From Megalopta genalis (taxonomy: Eukaryota > Arthropoda > Insecta > Hymenoptera > Halictidae), in NCBI RefSeq assembly GCF_051020955.1, contig NW_027476483.1:62001-126000 (forward strand): a DNA stretch of 64,000 nt. Reading direction: 5' to 3'. This document shows positions 51,211 to 64,000 of this stretch, in pieces. Position 1 is the stretch's first letter; the number at the start of each line of letters is the position of its first letter. Under the pieces are notes generated by a model. It did no database searches. It was given only the letters and a program-made list of their open reading frames with translations, and had not been told where the DNA came from. Position numbers and translations under genes: made by a program.

Positions 51211-54200
51211 AGCTAAATCGTGTAAATCGCATGGATTTGAAGCTAAACCTTCTACATCGCATTGATTTGAAGCTAAATCATGTGTTTCGCATGGATTTGA
51301 AGCTAACTCGTTTGTTTCGCATGCAGTTGTAGCTAAATAATGTATATCACAAGCATTTGTATCTTACCCATTTGTTTCGCATGGATTTGAAGCTAAGCCT
51401 TCTACTTCGCATTGATTTGAAGCTAAATCATTTGTTTCGCATGGATTTGAAGCTAAACCTTCTAGATCGCATGGATTTGAAGCTAAGCCTTCTACTTCGT
51501 ATTGATTTGAAGCTAAATTATTTGTTTCGCATGGATTTGAAGCTAAACCTTCTACATAGCATTGATTTGAAGCTAAATCGTGTGTTTCGCATGGATCTGA
51601 AGCTAAGCCTTCTACTTCGCATTGTTTTGAAGCTTAATCATGTGTTTTGCATGGATTTGAAGCTATCTCGTTTGTTTCGCCTGCAGTTGAATCTATATCA
51701 CATATATCACAAGTTTTTGAAGCATAACCATTTGTTCCGCATGGATTTGAAGCTACGCCTTCTACTTCGCATTGATTTGAAGTTAAACCATCTGTTTCGC
51801 TTGGATTTGAAGCTAACACGTTCGTTTCGCCTGCATTTGAAGCTGTATCACTTATATTCGCAAGTATTTGTTGCTAAATCATTCGTTTCGCATGGGTTTG
51901 AAGCTAACCCTTTTACTTCGCATTGATTTGAAGTTAAATCATGTGTTTCCCTTGGATTTGAAGCTGAATCGTTTTTTTCGCATGCAGTTGAATCTATATC
52001 ATTTATATCGCAAGTATCTGAAGCTAAATCATTTGTTTCTCATGGATTTGAAGCAAAACCTTCTACATCTCATGGATTTGAAGCTAAATCATGTGTTTGG
52101 CATGGATTTGAAGCTAAGCCCTCTACTTCGAATTGATTTGAAGCTAAATCATTTGTTTCGCATGGAATTGTAGCTACCTCGTTTGTTCCTCCAGATTTTG
52201 AAGTTATATCACTTATATCGCAAGTATTTGATGCTAAATCATGTGCATCGCATGGATTTGTAGCTGAACTTTCTACATCGCATTGATTTGAAGTTAAATC
52301 TTGTGTATCGCATGGATTTCAAGCTAAACCCTCTACATCGCATTGATTTGAAGCTAAATCATGTGTATCCCATGTATTTGAAACTAACTCGTTTGTTTCG
52401 CATGCAGTTGAAGCTTTATCACCTTTATCCCAAGTGTTTGAAGCTCAATCATTTGTATCGCATGGATTTGATGCTAAACCTTCTACATCGCATTGATTTG
52501 AAGCTAACTCATGTGTTTCGCATGCAGTTGAAAATATACCATATATATCCCAAGTGTTTGAAGCTCAATCATTTGTTTCGCATGGATTTGAAGCTAAACT
52601 TTCTACATCAATTTGATTTGAAGCTAAAACATGTGTTTCGCGTGGATTTGAAGGTTACTCGGTTGTTTCGCATGCAGTTGAAGCTATATCACCTTTATCC
52701 CGAGTGTTTGAAACTCAATCATTTGTATCGCATGGATTTGATGCTAAACCTTCTACATCGCATTGATTTGAAGCTAAATCATGTGTTTCCCATGTATTTG
52801 AAGCTAACTCGTTTGTTTCGCAAGCAGTTGTAGCTAAATAGTGTATATCACAAGTATTTGTAACTAAACCATTTGTTTCGCATGGATTTGAAGCTAAGCC
52901 CTCTACTTCGCATTGATTTGAAGCTAAACCTTCTACATCGCATTGATTTGAAGCTAAAGCATTTGTTTCGCATGGATTTGAAGCTAAACCTTCTACATCG
53001 CATTGATTTGCAGCTGAATCATGTGTTTCGCATGGATTTGGAGCTCTGCCTTCTACTTCGCATTGATTTGACGCTCAATATTGTGTTTCGAATGGATTTG
53101 AAGCTAACTCGTTTTTTTCGCATGCAGTTGAATCTAAATCATGTATATCACAAGTATTTGCAGCTAAACAATTGATTCGCATGGATTTGAAGATAAGCCT
53201 TCTACTTCGCATTGATTGGATCCAAAATCACGTGTGTTGCATGGATTTGAAGCTAAGCCTTCTACGTCGCATTGATTTGCAGCTGAATCATGTGTTTCGC
53301 ATGGATTTGAAGCTAACTCGTTCGTTTCACCTGCATTTGAAACTATATAACTTATATCGCAAGTATTTGAAGCTAAATCATGTGTTTCGCTTGAATTTGA
53401 AGCTAAACCTTCTACATCGCATTGATTTGAAGATAAATTATGTGTTTCGCTTGGATTTGAATGTAACTCAATTGTTTCGCATGCAGTTGAAGCTATATCA
53501 CCTATATCCCAAGTGTAGGAAGCTCAATCATTTGTTTCGCATGGATTTCAAGCTGAACCTGCTACTTCGCATTGATTTGAAGCTAAATCATGTGTTTAGC
53601 GTGGATTTGAAGATAACTCGTTTGTTTCGCATGCAGTTGAAGCTAAATCATGGCTTTCACAAGTATTTGAAGATGAACCATTTGAATCGCATGGCTTTGA
53701 ACCTGAGCCTTCTACTTCGCACTGATTTGCACCTAAATAATGTGTTTCGCATGGATTTGAAGCTAACTCGTTCGTTTCGCCTGCATTTGAAACTATATCA
53801 CTTATATCGCAAGTATTTGGAGCTAAATCATGTGTTTCGCTTGGATTTGAAGCTAACCGTTCTTCATCGCATTGATTTGAAGCTAAATTATGTGTTTTGC
53901 TTGGATTCGAATGTAACTCATATGTTTCGCATGCAGTTGAAGCAATATCACCTATATCCCAAGTGTTGGAAGCTCAATCATTTGCTTCGCGTGGACTTGA
54001 AGCTAAACCTTCTACATCGCATTGATTTGAAGCTAAATCATGTGTTTCGCATGCAGTTGTAGCTAAATAATGTATATCACAAGTATTTGTAACTAAACCA
54101 TTTGTTTCGCATGGATTTGAAGCTAACCCTTCTACTTCAAATTGATTTGAAGCTAAATAATTTGTTTCGCATGGAATTGAAGCTACCTCATTTGATCCTC

Positions 54201-55929
54201 CTGCTTTTGAAGATATATCACTAATATCGCAAGTATTTGAAGCTAAATCATATGTGTCGCATGGATTTGAAGCTGAACCTTCTACATCGCATTGATTTGA
54301 AGTTAAATCTTGTGTATCGTATGGATTTGGAGCTAACTCGTTTGCTTCGAATGCAGTTGAAGCTAAATCATGTATATCACAAGTATTTGAAGCTAAACCA
54401 TTTGTATCGCATGGATTTGAAGCTCTGCCTTCTACTTCGCACTGATTTGAAGCTAAATCATGTGTCTCACGTGGATTTGAAGCTAACTCGTTTGTTTCTC
54501 CTGTATTTGAAGCTGTATCATTTATATCGCAAGTATTTGAAGCTAAACCATTTGTTTCGCACGGATTTGAAGCTATGCCTTCTACTTGGCTTTGAATTGA
54601 AGCTAAATCGTTGGTTTTGCATGGATTTGAAGGTAACTGGTTTGTTTCTCCTGCATTTGACGCTGTATCATTTATATCGCAAGTATTTGAAACTAAACCA
54701 TTTGTTTCGCATGGATTTGAAGCTAAGCCTTCTACTTCGCACTGATTTGAAGTTAAATCATGTGTTTCGCGTGGATTTGGAGCTAACTCGTTTGTTTCGA
54801 ATGCAGTTGAAGCTAAATCATGTCTTCACAAGTATTTGATGATGAACCATTTGAATTGCATGGCTTTGAACCTGAGCCTTCTATTTCGCACTGATTTGAA
54901 GTTAAATCATGTATTTCGCATGGATTTCAAGCTAACTCGTTTGCTTCGAATGCAGTTGAAGCTAAATCATGTATATCACAAGTATTTGAAGCTAAGACAT
55001 TTGTATCGCATGGATTTGAAGCACTGCCTTCTACTTAGCATTGATTTGACGCTAAATATTGTGTTTCGCATGAATTTGAAGCTAACTCGTTTGTTTCGCA
55101 TGCAGTTGAAACTAAATCATGTATATCACAAGTATTTGCAGCTAAACAATTGATTGGCATGGATTTGAAGCTAAGCCTTCTACTTGGCATTGAATTGAGG
55201 CTAAATCGTGTGTTTTGCGTGGATTTGAAGCTTGGCCTTCTACATCACATTGATTTGAAGCTAAATCATGTGTTTCGCGTGGATTTGAAGGTAACTCGTT
55301 TGTTTCGCATGCAGTTGAAGCAATATCACCTATATCCCAAGTGTTGGAAGCTCAATCATTTGCTTCGCGTGGACTTGAAGCTAAACCTTCTACATCGCAT
55401 TGATTTGAAGCTAAATCATGTGTTTCGCATGCAGTTGTAGCTAAATAATGTATATCACAAGTATTTGTAACTAAACCATTTGTTTCGCATGGATTTGAAG
55501 CTAACCCTTCTACTTCAAATTGATTTGAAGCTAAATAATTTGTTTCGCATGGAATTGAAGCTACCTCGTTTGATCCTCCTGCTTTTGAAGATATATCACT
55601 AATATCGCAAGTATTTGAAGCTAAATCATATGTGTCGCATGGATTTGAAGCTGAACCTTCTACATCGCATTGATTTGAAGTTAAATCTTGTGTATCGTAT
55701 GGATTTGGAGCTAACTCGTTTGCTTCGAATGCAGTTGAAGCTAAATCATGTATATCACAAGTATTTGTAGCTAAACCATTTGTATCGCATGGATTTGAAG
55801 CTCTGCCTTCTACTTCGCATTGATTTGACGCTAAATATTGTGTTTCGAATGGAATTGAAGCTAATTCGTTTGTTTCGCATGCAGTTGAAACTAAATCATG
55901 TATATCACAAGTATTTGAAGCTAAAAAAT

Positions 55930-56958
55930 TCATTCGCATGGATTTGAAGCTAAGCCTTCTACTTGGCATTGAATTGAAGCTAAATCGTCTGTTTTGCATG
56001 CATTTGAAGCTAACTCGTTTGTTTCTCCTGTATTTGAAGCTATATCATTTATATCGCAAGTATTTGAAGCTAAAGCATTTGTTTCGCATGGATTTGAAGC
56101 TAAGCCTTCTACTTCGCATTGATTTGATGCTAAATCATTTGTTTCGCATGGATTTGAAGCTAACTCGTTTGTTTCTCCTGTATTTGAATCTGTATCATTT
56201 ATGTCGCAAGTATTTGAAGCTAAACCATTTGTTTCGCATGTATTAGAAGCTAAGCCTTCTACTTGGCATTGAATTGAAGCTAAATCGTGTGTTTTGCATG
56301 GATTTGAAGCTGACTCGTTTGTTTCTCCTGTATTTGAAGCTGTATCATTTATATCGCAAGTATTTGAAGCTAAACCATTTGTTTCGCATGGATTTGAAGC
56401 TAAGCCTTCTACTTCGCATTGATTCGATCCTAAATGACGTGTTTTGCATCGATTTGAAACTAAGCCTTCTACATCACATTGATTTGAAGCTAAATCATGT
56501 GTTTCGCGTGGATTTGAAGGTAACTCGTTTGTTTCGCATGCAGTTGAAGCTAAATCATGTCTTTCACAAGTATTTGAAGATGAACCATTTGAATCGCATG
56601 GCTTTGAACCTGAACCTTCTACTTCGCACTGATTTGCACCTAAATAATGTTTTTCGAATGGATTTGAAGCTAAACCTTCTACATCCCATGGATTTGATGC
56701 TAAATCATGTGTTTGGCATGGATTTGAAGCTAAACCTTCTACATCGCATTGATTTGCAGCTGAATCATGCGTTTCGCATGGATTTGCAGCTAACTCGTTC
56801 GTTTCGCCTGCATTTGAAACTATATCACTTATATGGCAAGTATTTGAAGCTAAATCATGTGTTTCGCATGGATTTGAAGCTAAACCTGCTACTTCGCATT
56901 GATTTGAAGCTAAATTATGTGTTTCGCGTGGATTTGAAGGTAACTCGTTGTTTCGCAT
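55930..56958 (-). other. Longest minus-strand open frame (342 codons), probably a repeat by-product
   Basis: A run of about 34 Cys-containing decapeptides of the LASNPCETNE type. It corresponds to the 295-codon frames at 26405, 36561 and 45457 but extends further, because the left breakpoint of the 10.6-kb duplication replaced the frame-breaking 29-bp unit with a D-E context. The change in open length is therefore a by-product of recombination. No start context, signal peptide or domain supports a gene. Confidence 0.2.
56165..56938. repeat. 1.42-kb cassette, copy 5 (left part missing)
   Basis: Matches 45551-46324 at offset 10,614 bp. It is entered abruptly at about 56155-56165 from a D-E context, which marks the left breakpoint of the 10.6-kb duplication. 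Confidence 0.85.
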
Positions 56959-59900
56959 GCAGTTGAAGCTAAATCATGCATTCCACAAGTATTTGAAGCC
57001 GAACCATTAGATTCGCATGGATTTGAAGCTAATCCTTCTACTTCGTACTGATTTGAAGTTAAATCATGTGTTTCGCGTGGATTTGGAGCTAACTCGTTTG
57101 CTTCGAGTGCAGTTGACACTAAATCATGTATATCACAAGTATTTGCAGCTAAGCAATTGATTCGCATGGATTTGAAGCTTCGCCTTCTACTTGGCATTGA
57201 ATTGAAGCTAAATCGTTTGTTTCTCCCGTATTTGAAGCAATATCATTTATATCGCAAGTATTTGAAGCTAAAGCATTTGTTTCGCATGGATTTGAAGCTA
57301 AGCCTTCTACTTCGCATTGATTGGATCCTAAATCACGTGTTTTACTTGGATTTGAATCTAAGCCTTCTACATAGCATTGATTTGCAGCTGAATCATGTGT
57401 TTCGCCTTGGTTTTGAAGCTAACTCGTTCGTTTCTCCTGCATTTGAAACTATATCACTTATATCGCAAGTATTTGAAGCTAAATGATATGTTTCGCTTGG
57501 ATTTGAAGCTAAACCTTCTACATCGCATTGATTTGAAGCTAATTTATGTGATTCGCTTGGATTTGAATGTAACTCATTTGTTTCGCATGCAGTTGAAGCT
57601 ATATCACCTATATTCCAAGTGTAGGAAGCTCAATCATTTGTTTCGCATAGATTTGAAGCTAAACCTGCTACCTCGCATTGATTTGAAGCTAAATTATGTG
57701 TTTCGCGTGGATTTGGAGCTAACTCGTTTGCTTCGAATGCAGTTGAAGCTAAATCATGTATATCACAAGTATTTGCAGCTAAACAATTGATTCGCACGGA
57801 TTTGAAGCTAAGCCTTCTACTTGGCATTGAATTGAAGCTAAATCGTGTGTTTTGCATGGATTTGAAGCTAACTCGTTTGTTTCTCCTGTATTTGAAGCTA
57901 TATCATTTATATCGCAAGTATTTGAAGCTAAATCATGTGTTTCGCATGGATTTGAAGCTAAACCTTCTACATCGCATTGATTTGAAGCTAAATTATGTGT
58001 TTCGCTTGGATTTGAGTGTAACTCATTTGTTTCGCATGGAGTTGAAGCTAAATCATGCATTTCACTAGTATTTCAAGCCGAACCATTAGATTCGCAAAGA
58101 TTTGAAGCTAAGCGTTGTACTTCGCACTGATTTGAATTTAAATCATGTGTTTCGCGTGGATTTGGAGCTAACTCGTTTGCTTCGAATGCAGTTGAAGCTA
58201 AATCATGTATATCACAAGTATTTGAAGCTAAACCATTTGTATCGCATGGATTTGAAGCTCTGCCTTCTACTTCGCATTGATTTGACGCTAAATATTGTGT
58301 TTCGAATGGATTTGAAGCTAACTCGTTTGTTTCGTATGCATTTGAAACTAAATCATGTATATCACAAGTACTTGCAGCTAAACAGTTGATTCGCATGGAT
58401 TTGAAGCTAACCCTTCTACTTGGCATTGAATTGAAGCTAAATCGTGAGTTTTGCATGGATTTGAAGCTAACTCGTTTGTTTCTCCTGTATTTGAAGCTAT
58501 ATCATTTATATCGCAAGTATTTGAAGCTAAAGCATATGTTTCGCATGGATTTGAAGCTAAGCCTTTTACTTCGCATTGATTTGAAGCTAAATCATTTGCT
58601 TCACATGGAATTGAAGCTACCTCGTTTGTTCCTCCAGCTTTTGAAGCTATATCACTTATATCGCAAGTATTTGAAGCTAAATCATATGTATCGCATGGAT
58701 TTGAAGCTAAGCCTTCTACTTGGCATTGAATTGAAGCTAAATCGTGTGTTTTGCATGGATTTGAAGCTAACTCGTTTGTTTCTCCTGTATTTGACGCTGT
58801 ATCATTTATATCGCAAGTATTTGAAGCTAAACCTTTTGTATCGCATGGATTTGAAGATAAGCCTTCTACTTCGCATTGATTGGATCCTAAATCACGTGTT
58901 TTGCATGGATTTGAAGCTAAGCCTTCTACATCGCATGGATTTGAAGCTAAGTCGTTCGTTTCGCCTGTATTTGAAGCTAGATCACTTATATCGCAAGTAT
59001 TTGAAGCTGAATCATGTGTTTCGCTTGGATTTGAAGCTAAACCTTCTACATCGCATTGATTTGAAGCTAAATCATGTGTTTCGCGTGGATTTGAAGATAA
59101 CTCGTTTGTTTCGCATGCAGTTGAAGCTAAATCATGTCTTTCACAAGTATTTATAGATGAACCATTTGAATCGCATGGCTTTGAACCTGAGCCTTCTACT
59201 TCGTATTGATTTGAAGCTAAATCATGTGTTTCGCATGAATTTGAAGCTAACTCGTTTGTTTCGCATTGGTTTTGATGCTAAGCCTCCTAGAACGCACTGA
59301 TTTGAAGCTGAATCATGTCTTTCGCATGGATTTGAAGCTAACTCGTTTTTTCCGCCTGCATTTGAAGCTATATCATGTATATCACAAGTATTTGAAGCTA
59401 AATCATTTGATTCGCATGGATTTGAAGCTAAACCTGCTACATCGCATTGTTTTGAAGCTAAATCATGTGTTCCGTATGGATTTGAAGCTAACTCGTTTGT
59501 TTCGCATGCAGTTGTAGCTAAATAATGTATATCACAAGTATTTGTAGCTAATCCATTAGTTTCGCATGGATTTGAAGCTAAATCTTCTACATCGCATTGA
59601 TTTGAAGCTAAATTATATGTTTCGCATGGATTTGAATCTAACTCGTTTGTGTCGCATGCAGTTGTAGCTTCATAATGTATATCACAAGTATTTGTAGCTA
59701 AACCATTTGTTTCGCATGGATATGAAGCTAAGCCTTCTACTTCGCATTGATTTGAAGCTAAATCATTTGTTTCACATGGAATTGGAGCTACCTCATTTTT
59801 TCCTCCAGCTTTTGAAGCTATATCACTTATATCGCAAGTATTTGAAGCTAAACCATTTGTTTCGCATGGATTTGAAGCTAAGCCTTCTACTTCGCATTGA

Positions 59901-60818
59901 TTTGAAGTTAAATCATGTGTTTCGCGTGGATTTGGAGCTAACTCGTTTGCTTCGAATGCAGTTGAAGCTAAATCATGTATATCACAAGTACTTGAAGCTA
60001 AACCATTTGTTTCGCATGGATTTGAAGCTAAGCCCTCTACTTCGCATTGATTTGAAGCTATTCATTTGTTTCACATGGAATTGAAGCTACCTCGTTTGTT
60101 CCTCCAGATTTTGAAGTTATATCACTTATATCGCAAGTATTTGAAGCTAAATCATGTGCGTCGCATGGATTTGAAGCTGAACTTTCTACATCGCATTGAT
60201 TTGAAGCCAAATCTTGTGTATCGCATGGATTTGAAGCTAAACCCTCTAAATCGCATTGATTTGAAGCTAAATCATGCATTTCACAAGTATTTGAAGCCGA
60301 ACCATTAGATTCGCATGGATTTGAAGCTAAGCCTTCTACTTGGCATTGAATTGAAGCTAAGTCGTGTGTTTTTCATGGATTTGAAGCTAACCCGTTTGTT
60401 TCTCCTGTATTTGAATCTGTATCATTTATATCGCAAGTTTTTGAAGCTAAACCATTTGTTTCGCATGGATTTGAAGCTAAGCCTTCTACTTCGCATTGAT
60501 TTGATGCTAAATCATTTGTTTCGCATGGATTTGAAGCTAAACCTTCTACATCGCATTGATTTGAAGCTAAATCATGTGTTTCGCGTTGAGTTGAAGGTAA
60601 CTCGTTCGTTTCGCCTGCAGTTGAATCTAGATCACTTATATCACAAGTTTTTGAAGCATAACCATTTGTTCCGCACGGATTTGAAGCTACGCCTTCTACT
60701 TCGCATTGATTTGAAGCTAAATCATCTGTTTCGCTTGGATTTGAAGCTAACACGTTTGTTTCATATGCAGTTGAAGCTAAATCATGTATTTCACAAGAAT
60801 TTGATGCCGGACTATTAG

Positions 60819-61119
60819 ATTCGCATCGATTTGAAGCTGAGCCTTCTACTTCGCACTGATTGAAGCTAAATCATGTGTCTCGCTTGGATTTGAAGCAAAG
60901 CCTTCTATTTCGAATTGATTTGAAGCTAAATCATGTATTTCGCATGGTTCTGAAGCTAACTCGTTTGTTTCGCATACAGTTGGAGCTATATCATGTATAT
61001 ATCAACTATTAGAAGCTAAACCATATGTTTCGCATGTATGTGAAGCTAAATCATGTGTTTACCATGACAATGAACCTAAATCATGTGTTGCCCATGGATT
61101 TGAAGCTTAATCATGTGTT
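60819..61119. repeat. Most diverged island, second copy
   Basis: Copy of 50204-50504 at offset 10,615 bp, carried along by the 10.6-kb duplication with no difference I could see. Confidence 0.65.
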
Positions 61120-61405
61120 TTGCATGGATTTGAAGCTAACTTGATTGTATCCTCAGCATTTGAAGTTACTTCATTTATATCGCAAGTATTTGAAGCTAAA
61201 TCATATGTGTTTCGCTTGGATTTGAAGCTAAACCTTCTACATCGCATTGATTTGAAGCTAAATCATGTGTTTCGCATGGATTTGAAGCTAACTCGTTTGT
61301 TCCTCCAGCTTTTGATGCTATATTACTTATATCGCAAGTATTTGAAGCTAAATCATATGTTTCGCATGCATTTGAAGCTGAAACTTCTACATCGCATTGA
61401 TTTGA

Positions 61406-61825
61406 AGCTAAATCTTGTGTATGGCATGGATTTGAAGCTAAACCTTCTACATCGCATTGATTTGCAACTAAATCATGTGTTTAGCATGGATTTGAAGGTA
61501 ACTCGTCTGTTTTGCATGCAGTTGAAGCTACACCACCCATATCCCAAGTGTTTGAAGCTAAATCATGTGTTTTGCATGGATTTGAAGCTGAACCTTCTAC
61601 ATCGCATTGATTTGAAGCTAAATCTTGTGTATGGCATGGATTTGAAGCTAAACCTTCTACATCGCATTGATTTGCAACTAAATCATGTGTTTAGCATGGA
61701 TTTGAAGGTAACTCGTCTGTTTTGCATGCAGTTGAAGCTACACCACCCATATCCCAAGTGTTTGAAGCTAAATCATGTGTTTTGCATGGATTTGAAGCTG
61801 AACCTTCTACATCGCATTGATTTGA
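61406..61825. repeat. Perfect 210-bp tandem duplication, copy in the second 10.6-kb repeat
   Basis: Same two-by-210-bp arrangement as 50791-51210, at offset 10,615 bp. The 210-bp duplication therefore came before the 10.6-kb one. Confidence 0.92.
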
Positions 61826-64000
61826 AGCTAAATCGTGTAAATCGCATGGATTTGAAGCTAAACCTTCTACATCGCATTGATTTGAAGCTAAATCATGTGT
61901 TTCGCATGGATTTGAAGCTAACTCGTTTGTTTCGCATGCAGTTGTAGCTAAATAATGTATATCACAAGCATTTGTATCTTACCCATTTGTTTCGCATGGA
62001 TTTGAAGCTAAGCCTTCTACTTCGCATTGATTTGAAGCTAAATCATTTGTTTCGCATGGATTTGAAGCTAAACCTTCTAGATCGCATGGATTTGAAGCTA
62101 AGCCTTCTACTTCGTATTGATTTGAAGCTAAATTATTTGTTTCGCATGGATTTGAAGCTAAACCTTCTACATAGCATTGATTTGAAGCTAAATCGTGTGT
62201 TTCGCATGGATCTGAAGCTAAGCCTTCTACTTCGCATTGTTTTGAAGCTTAATCATGTGTTTTGCATGGATTTGAAGCTATCTCGTTTGTTTCGCCTGCA
62301 GTTGAATCTATATCACATATATCACAAGTTTTTGAAGCATAACCATTTGTTCCGCATGGATTTGAAGCTACGCCTTCTACTTCGCATTGATTTGAAGTTA
62401 AACCATCTGTTTCGCTTGGATTTGAAGCTAACACGTTCGTTTCGCCTGCATTTGAAGCTGTATCACTTATATTCGCAAGTATTTGTTGCTAAATCATTCG
62501 TTTCGCATGGGTTTGAAGCTAACCCTTTTACTTCGCATTGATTTGAAGTTAAATCATGTGTTTCCCTTGGATTTGAAGCTGAATCGTTTTTTTCGCATGC
62601 AGTTGAATCTATATCATTTATATCGCAAGTATCTGAAGCTAAATCATTTGTTTCTCATGGATTTGAAGCAAAACCTTCTACATCTCATGGATTTGAAGCT
62701 AAATCATGTGTTTGGCATGGATTTGAAGCTAAGCCCTCTACTTCGAATTGATTTGAAGCTAAATCATTTGTTTCGCATGGAATTGTAGCTACCTCGTTTG
62801 TTCCTCCAGATTTTGAAGTTATATCACTTATATCGCAAGTATTTGATGCTAAATCATGTGCATCGCATGGATTTGTAGCTGAACTTTCTACATCGCATTG
62901 ATTTGAAGTTAAATCTTGTGTATCGCATGGATTTCAAGCTAAACCCTCTACATCGCATTGATTTGAAGCTAAATCATGTGTATCCCATGTATTTGAAACT
63001 AACTCGTTTGTTTCGCATGCAGTTGAAGCTTTATCACCTTTATCCCAAGTGTTTGAAGCTCAATCATTTGTATCGCATGGATTTGATGCTAAACCTTCTA
63101 CATCGCATTGATTTGAAGCTAACTCATGTGTTTCGCATGCAGTTGAAAATATACCATATATATCCCAAGTGTTTGAAGCTCAATCATTTGTTTCGCATGG
63201 ATTTGAAGCTAAACTTTCTACATCAATTTGATTTGAAGCTAAAACATGTGTTTCGCGTGGATTTGAAGGTTACTCGGTTGTTTCGCATGCAGTTGAAGCT
63301 ATATCACCTTTATCCCGAGTGTTTGAAACTCAATCATTTGTATCGCATGGATTTGATGCTAAACCTTCTACATCGCATTGATTTGAAGCTAAATCATGTG
63401 TTTCCCATGTATTTGAAGCTAACTCGTTTGTTTCGCAAGCAGTTGTAGCTAAATAGTGTATATCACAAGTATTTGTAACTAAACCATTTGTTTCGCATGG
63501 ATTTGAAGCTAAGCCCTCTACTTCGCATTGATTTGAAGCTAAACCTTCTACATCGCATTGATTTGAAGCTAAAGCATTTGTTTCGCATGGATTTGAAGCT
63601 AAACCTTCTACATCGCATTGATTTGCAGCTGAATCATGTGTTTCGCATGGATTTGGAGCTCTGCCTTCTACTTCGCATTGATTTGACGCTCAATATTGTG
63701 TTTCGAATGGATTTGAAGCTAACTCGTTTTTTTCGCATGCAGTTGAATCTAAATCATGTATATCACAAGTATTTGCAGCTAAACAATTGATTCGCATGGA
63801 TTTGAAGATAAGCCTTCTACTTCGCATTGATTGGATCCAAAATCACGTGTGTTGCATGGATTTGAAGCTAAGCCTTCTACGTCGCATTGATTTGCAGCTG
63901 AATCATGTGTTTCGCATGGATTTGAAGCTAACTCGTTCGTTTCACCTGCATTTGAAACTATATAACTTATATCGCAAGTATTTGAAGCTAAATCATGTGT

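Larger units (their letters stand above)
45551..53385. repeat. 10.6-kb super-repeat, copy 1 (7.8 kb matched within the window)
   Basis: Matches 56165-64000 at an offset of 10,614 bp, changing to 10,615 through three single-base indels: five T against four in CGTGTTTTTGCATGG near 48285; one base missing in GCATTTAAGC near 48750; one C missing in TTTTTTCTCC near 49188. A few substitutions are visible (for example GCATCGATTTG near 49252). It includes cassette copy 4, the 210-bp perfect duplication and the diverged island at 50204. The true extent continues beyond the window. Confidence 0.92.
1..64000. repeat. Satellite/minisatellite array of ~30-bp units filling the whole window
   Basis: Every part of the window is made of one AT-rich unit of about 30 bp (single units count 37-40% GC). 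The core TTTGAAGCTAA is followed by a variable 18-20 bp half. Five classes recur: A (CTCGTTTGTTTCGCATGCAG), B (ATCATTTATATCGCAAGTAT), C (CCATTTGTTTCGCATGGA), D (CCTTCTACTTCGCATTGA) and E (ATCATGTGTTTCGCATGGA). All units point the same way; I saw no inverted segment and no unique sequence inside or at the edges, so the array runs past both ends. Most units are exactly 30 bp, with recurrent 29-, 31- and occasional 28- and 32-bp variants. Layered duplication (150 bp, 0.2-2 kb, ~10 kb) is typical of satellites evolving by unequal exchange or amplification. The alternative is a very large repetitive gene, disfavoured because indels do not respect the reading frame. No stretch lacks the repeat. Confidence 0.97.
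56165..64000. repeat. 10.6-kb super-repeat, copy 2 (cut by the window end)
   Basis: Second copy of 45551-53385, still matching at the last base. At all three indel sites this copy has the normal unit length, so the changes in copy 1 are either recent mutations or assembly errors at T, A/G and C runs. Confidence 0.92.

Noticed and set aside
1..64000. CRISPR array
   Set aside because: Units adjoin without unique spacers, the variable halves fall into a few shared classes, and no cas genes are present.
1..64000. CENP-B box or telomere repeat within the unit
   Set aside because: No unit contains a motif like the CENP-B box, and no telomere-type short G-rich repeat is present.

Overview
The whole 64-kb window is one uninterrupted tandem-repeat array. 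From the first base to the last it is built from a single AT-rich unit of about 30 bp (roughly 2,130 units by arithmetic). The unit has a near-invariant core TTTGAAGCTAA and a variable half that usually ends in TCGCATGGA or TCGCATTGA. I found no unique sequence, conventional gene, tRNA, rRNA, transposon, CRISPR array or promoter/terminator architecture. An array of this size and layered structure fits satellite or minisatellite DNA of a eukaryote. The window gives no basis for naming a species, and the coding interpretation below cannot be fully excluded.

Organisation is hierarchical. Level 1 is the 30-bp unit, in five recognisable classes that I call A to E. Level 2 is a 5-unit, 150-bp higher-order repeat (order D-E-A-B-C), locally replaced by 60-bp D-E dimers. 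Level 3 is local duplication of 210 bp, 240 bp at 300-bp spacing, 0.6, 0.69, 1.28, 1.86 and 2.2 kb. Level 4 is super-repeats of about 10 kb: 20325-29930 is almost identical to 30481-40086 (offset 10,156), and 45551-53385 to 56165-64000 (offset 10,614 to 10,615). A 1.42-kb cassette recurs five times at 8.9 to 10.6 kb spacing.

Region by region: 1-5.3 kb is mixed higher-order repeat with D-E dimer tracts; 5.3-9.05 kb is a head-to-tail 1,858-bp duplication; 9-13 kb is mixed, with a 300-bp-spaced duplication; 13-20.3 kb is regular 150-bp repeat and the first cassette; 20.3-40.1 kb holds the two 10.2-kb super-repeats; 40.1-45.5 kb is a patchwork of re-copied blocks; 45.5-64 kb holds the two 10.6-kb super-repeats, the second cut by the window end.

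Because the unit is a multiple of three and two of its six frames lack stops, long decapeptide-repeat open frames appear on both strands: plus strand like MDLKLNLLHR, minus strand like LASNPCETHD. Neither stays open beyond about 1.2 kb. Both are broken repeatedly by inherited 29- and 31-bp units and by in-frame stops that were themselves amplified with the array. I therefore annotate no CDS and treat these frames as by-products of the repeat, while recording the minus-strand Cys-rich frame as the alternative to test.
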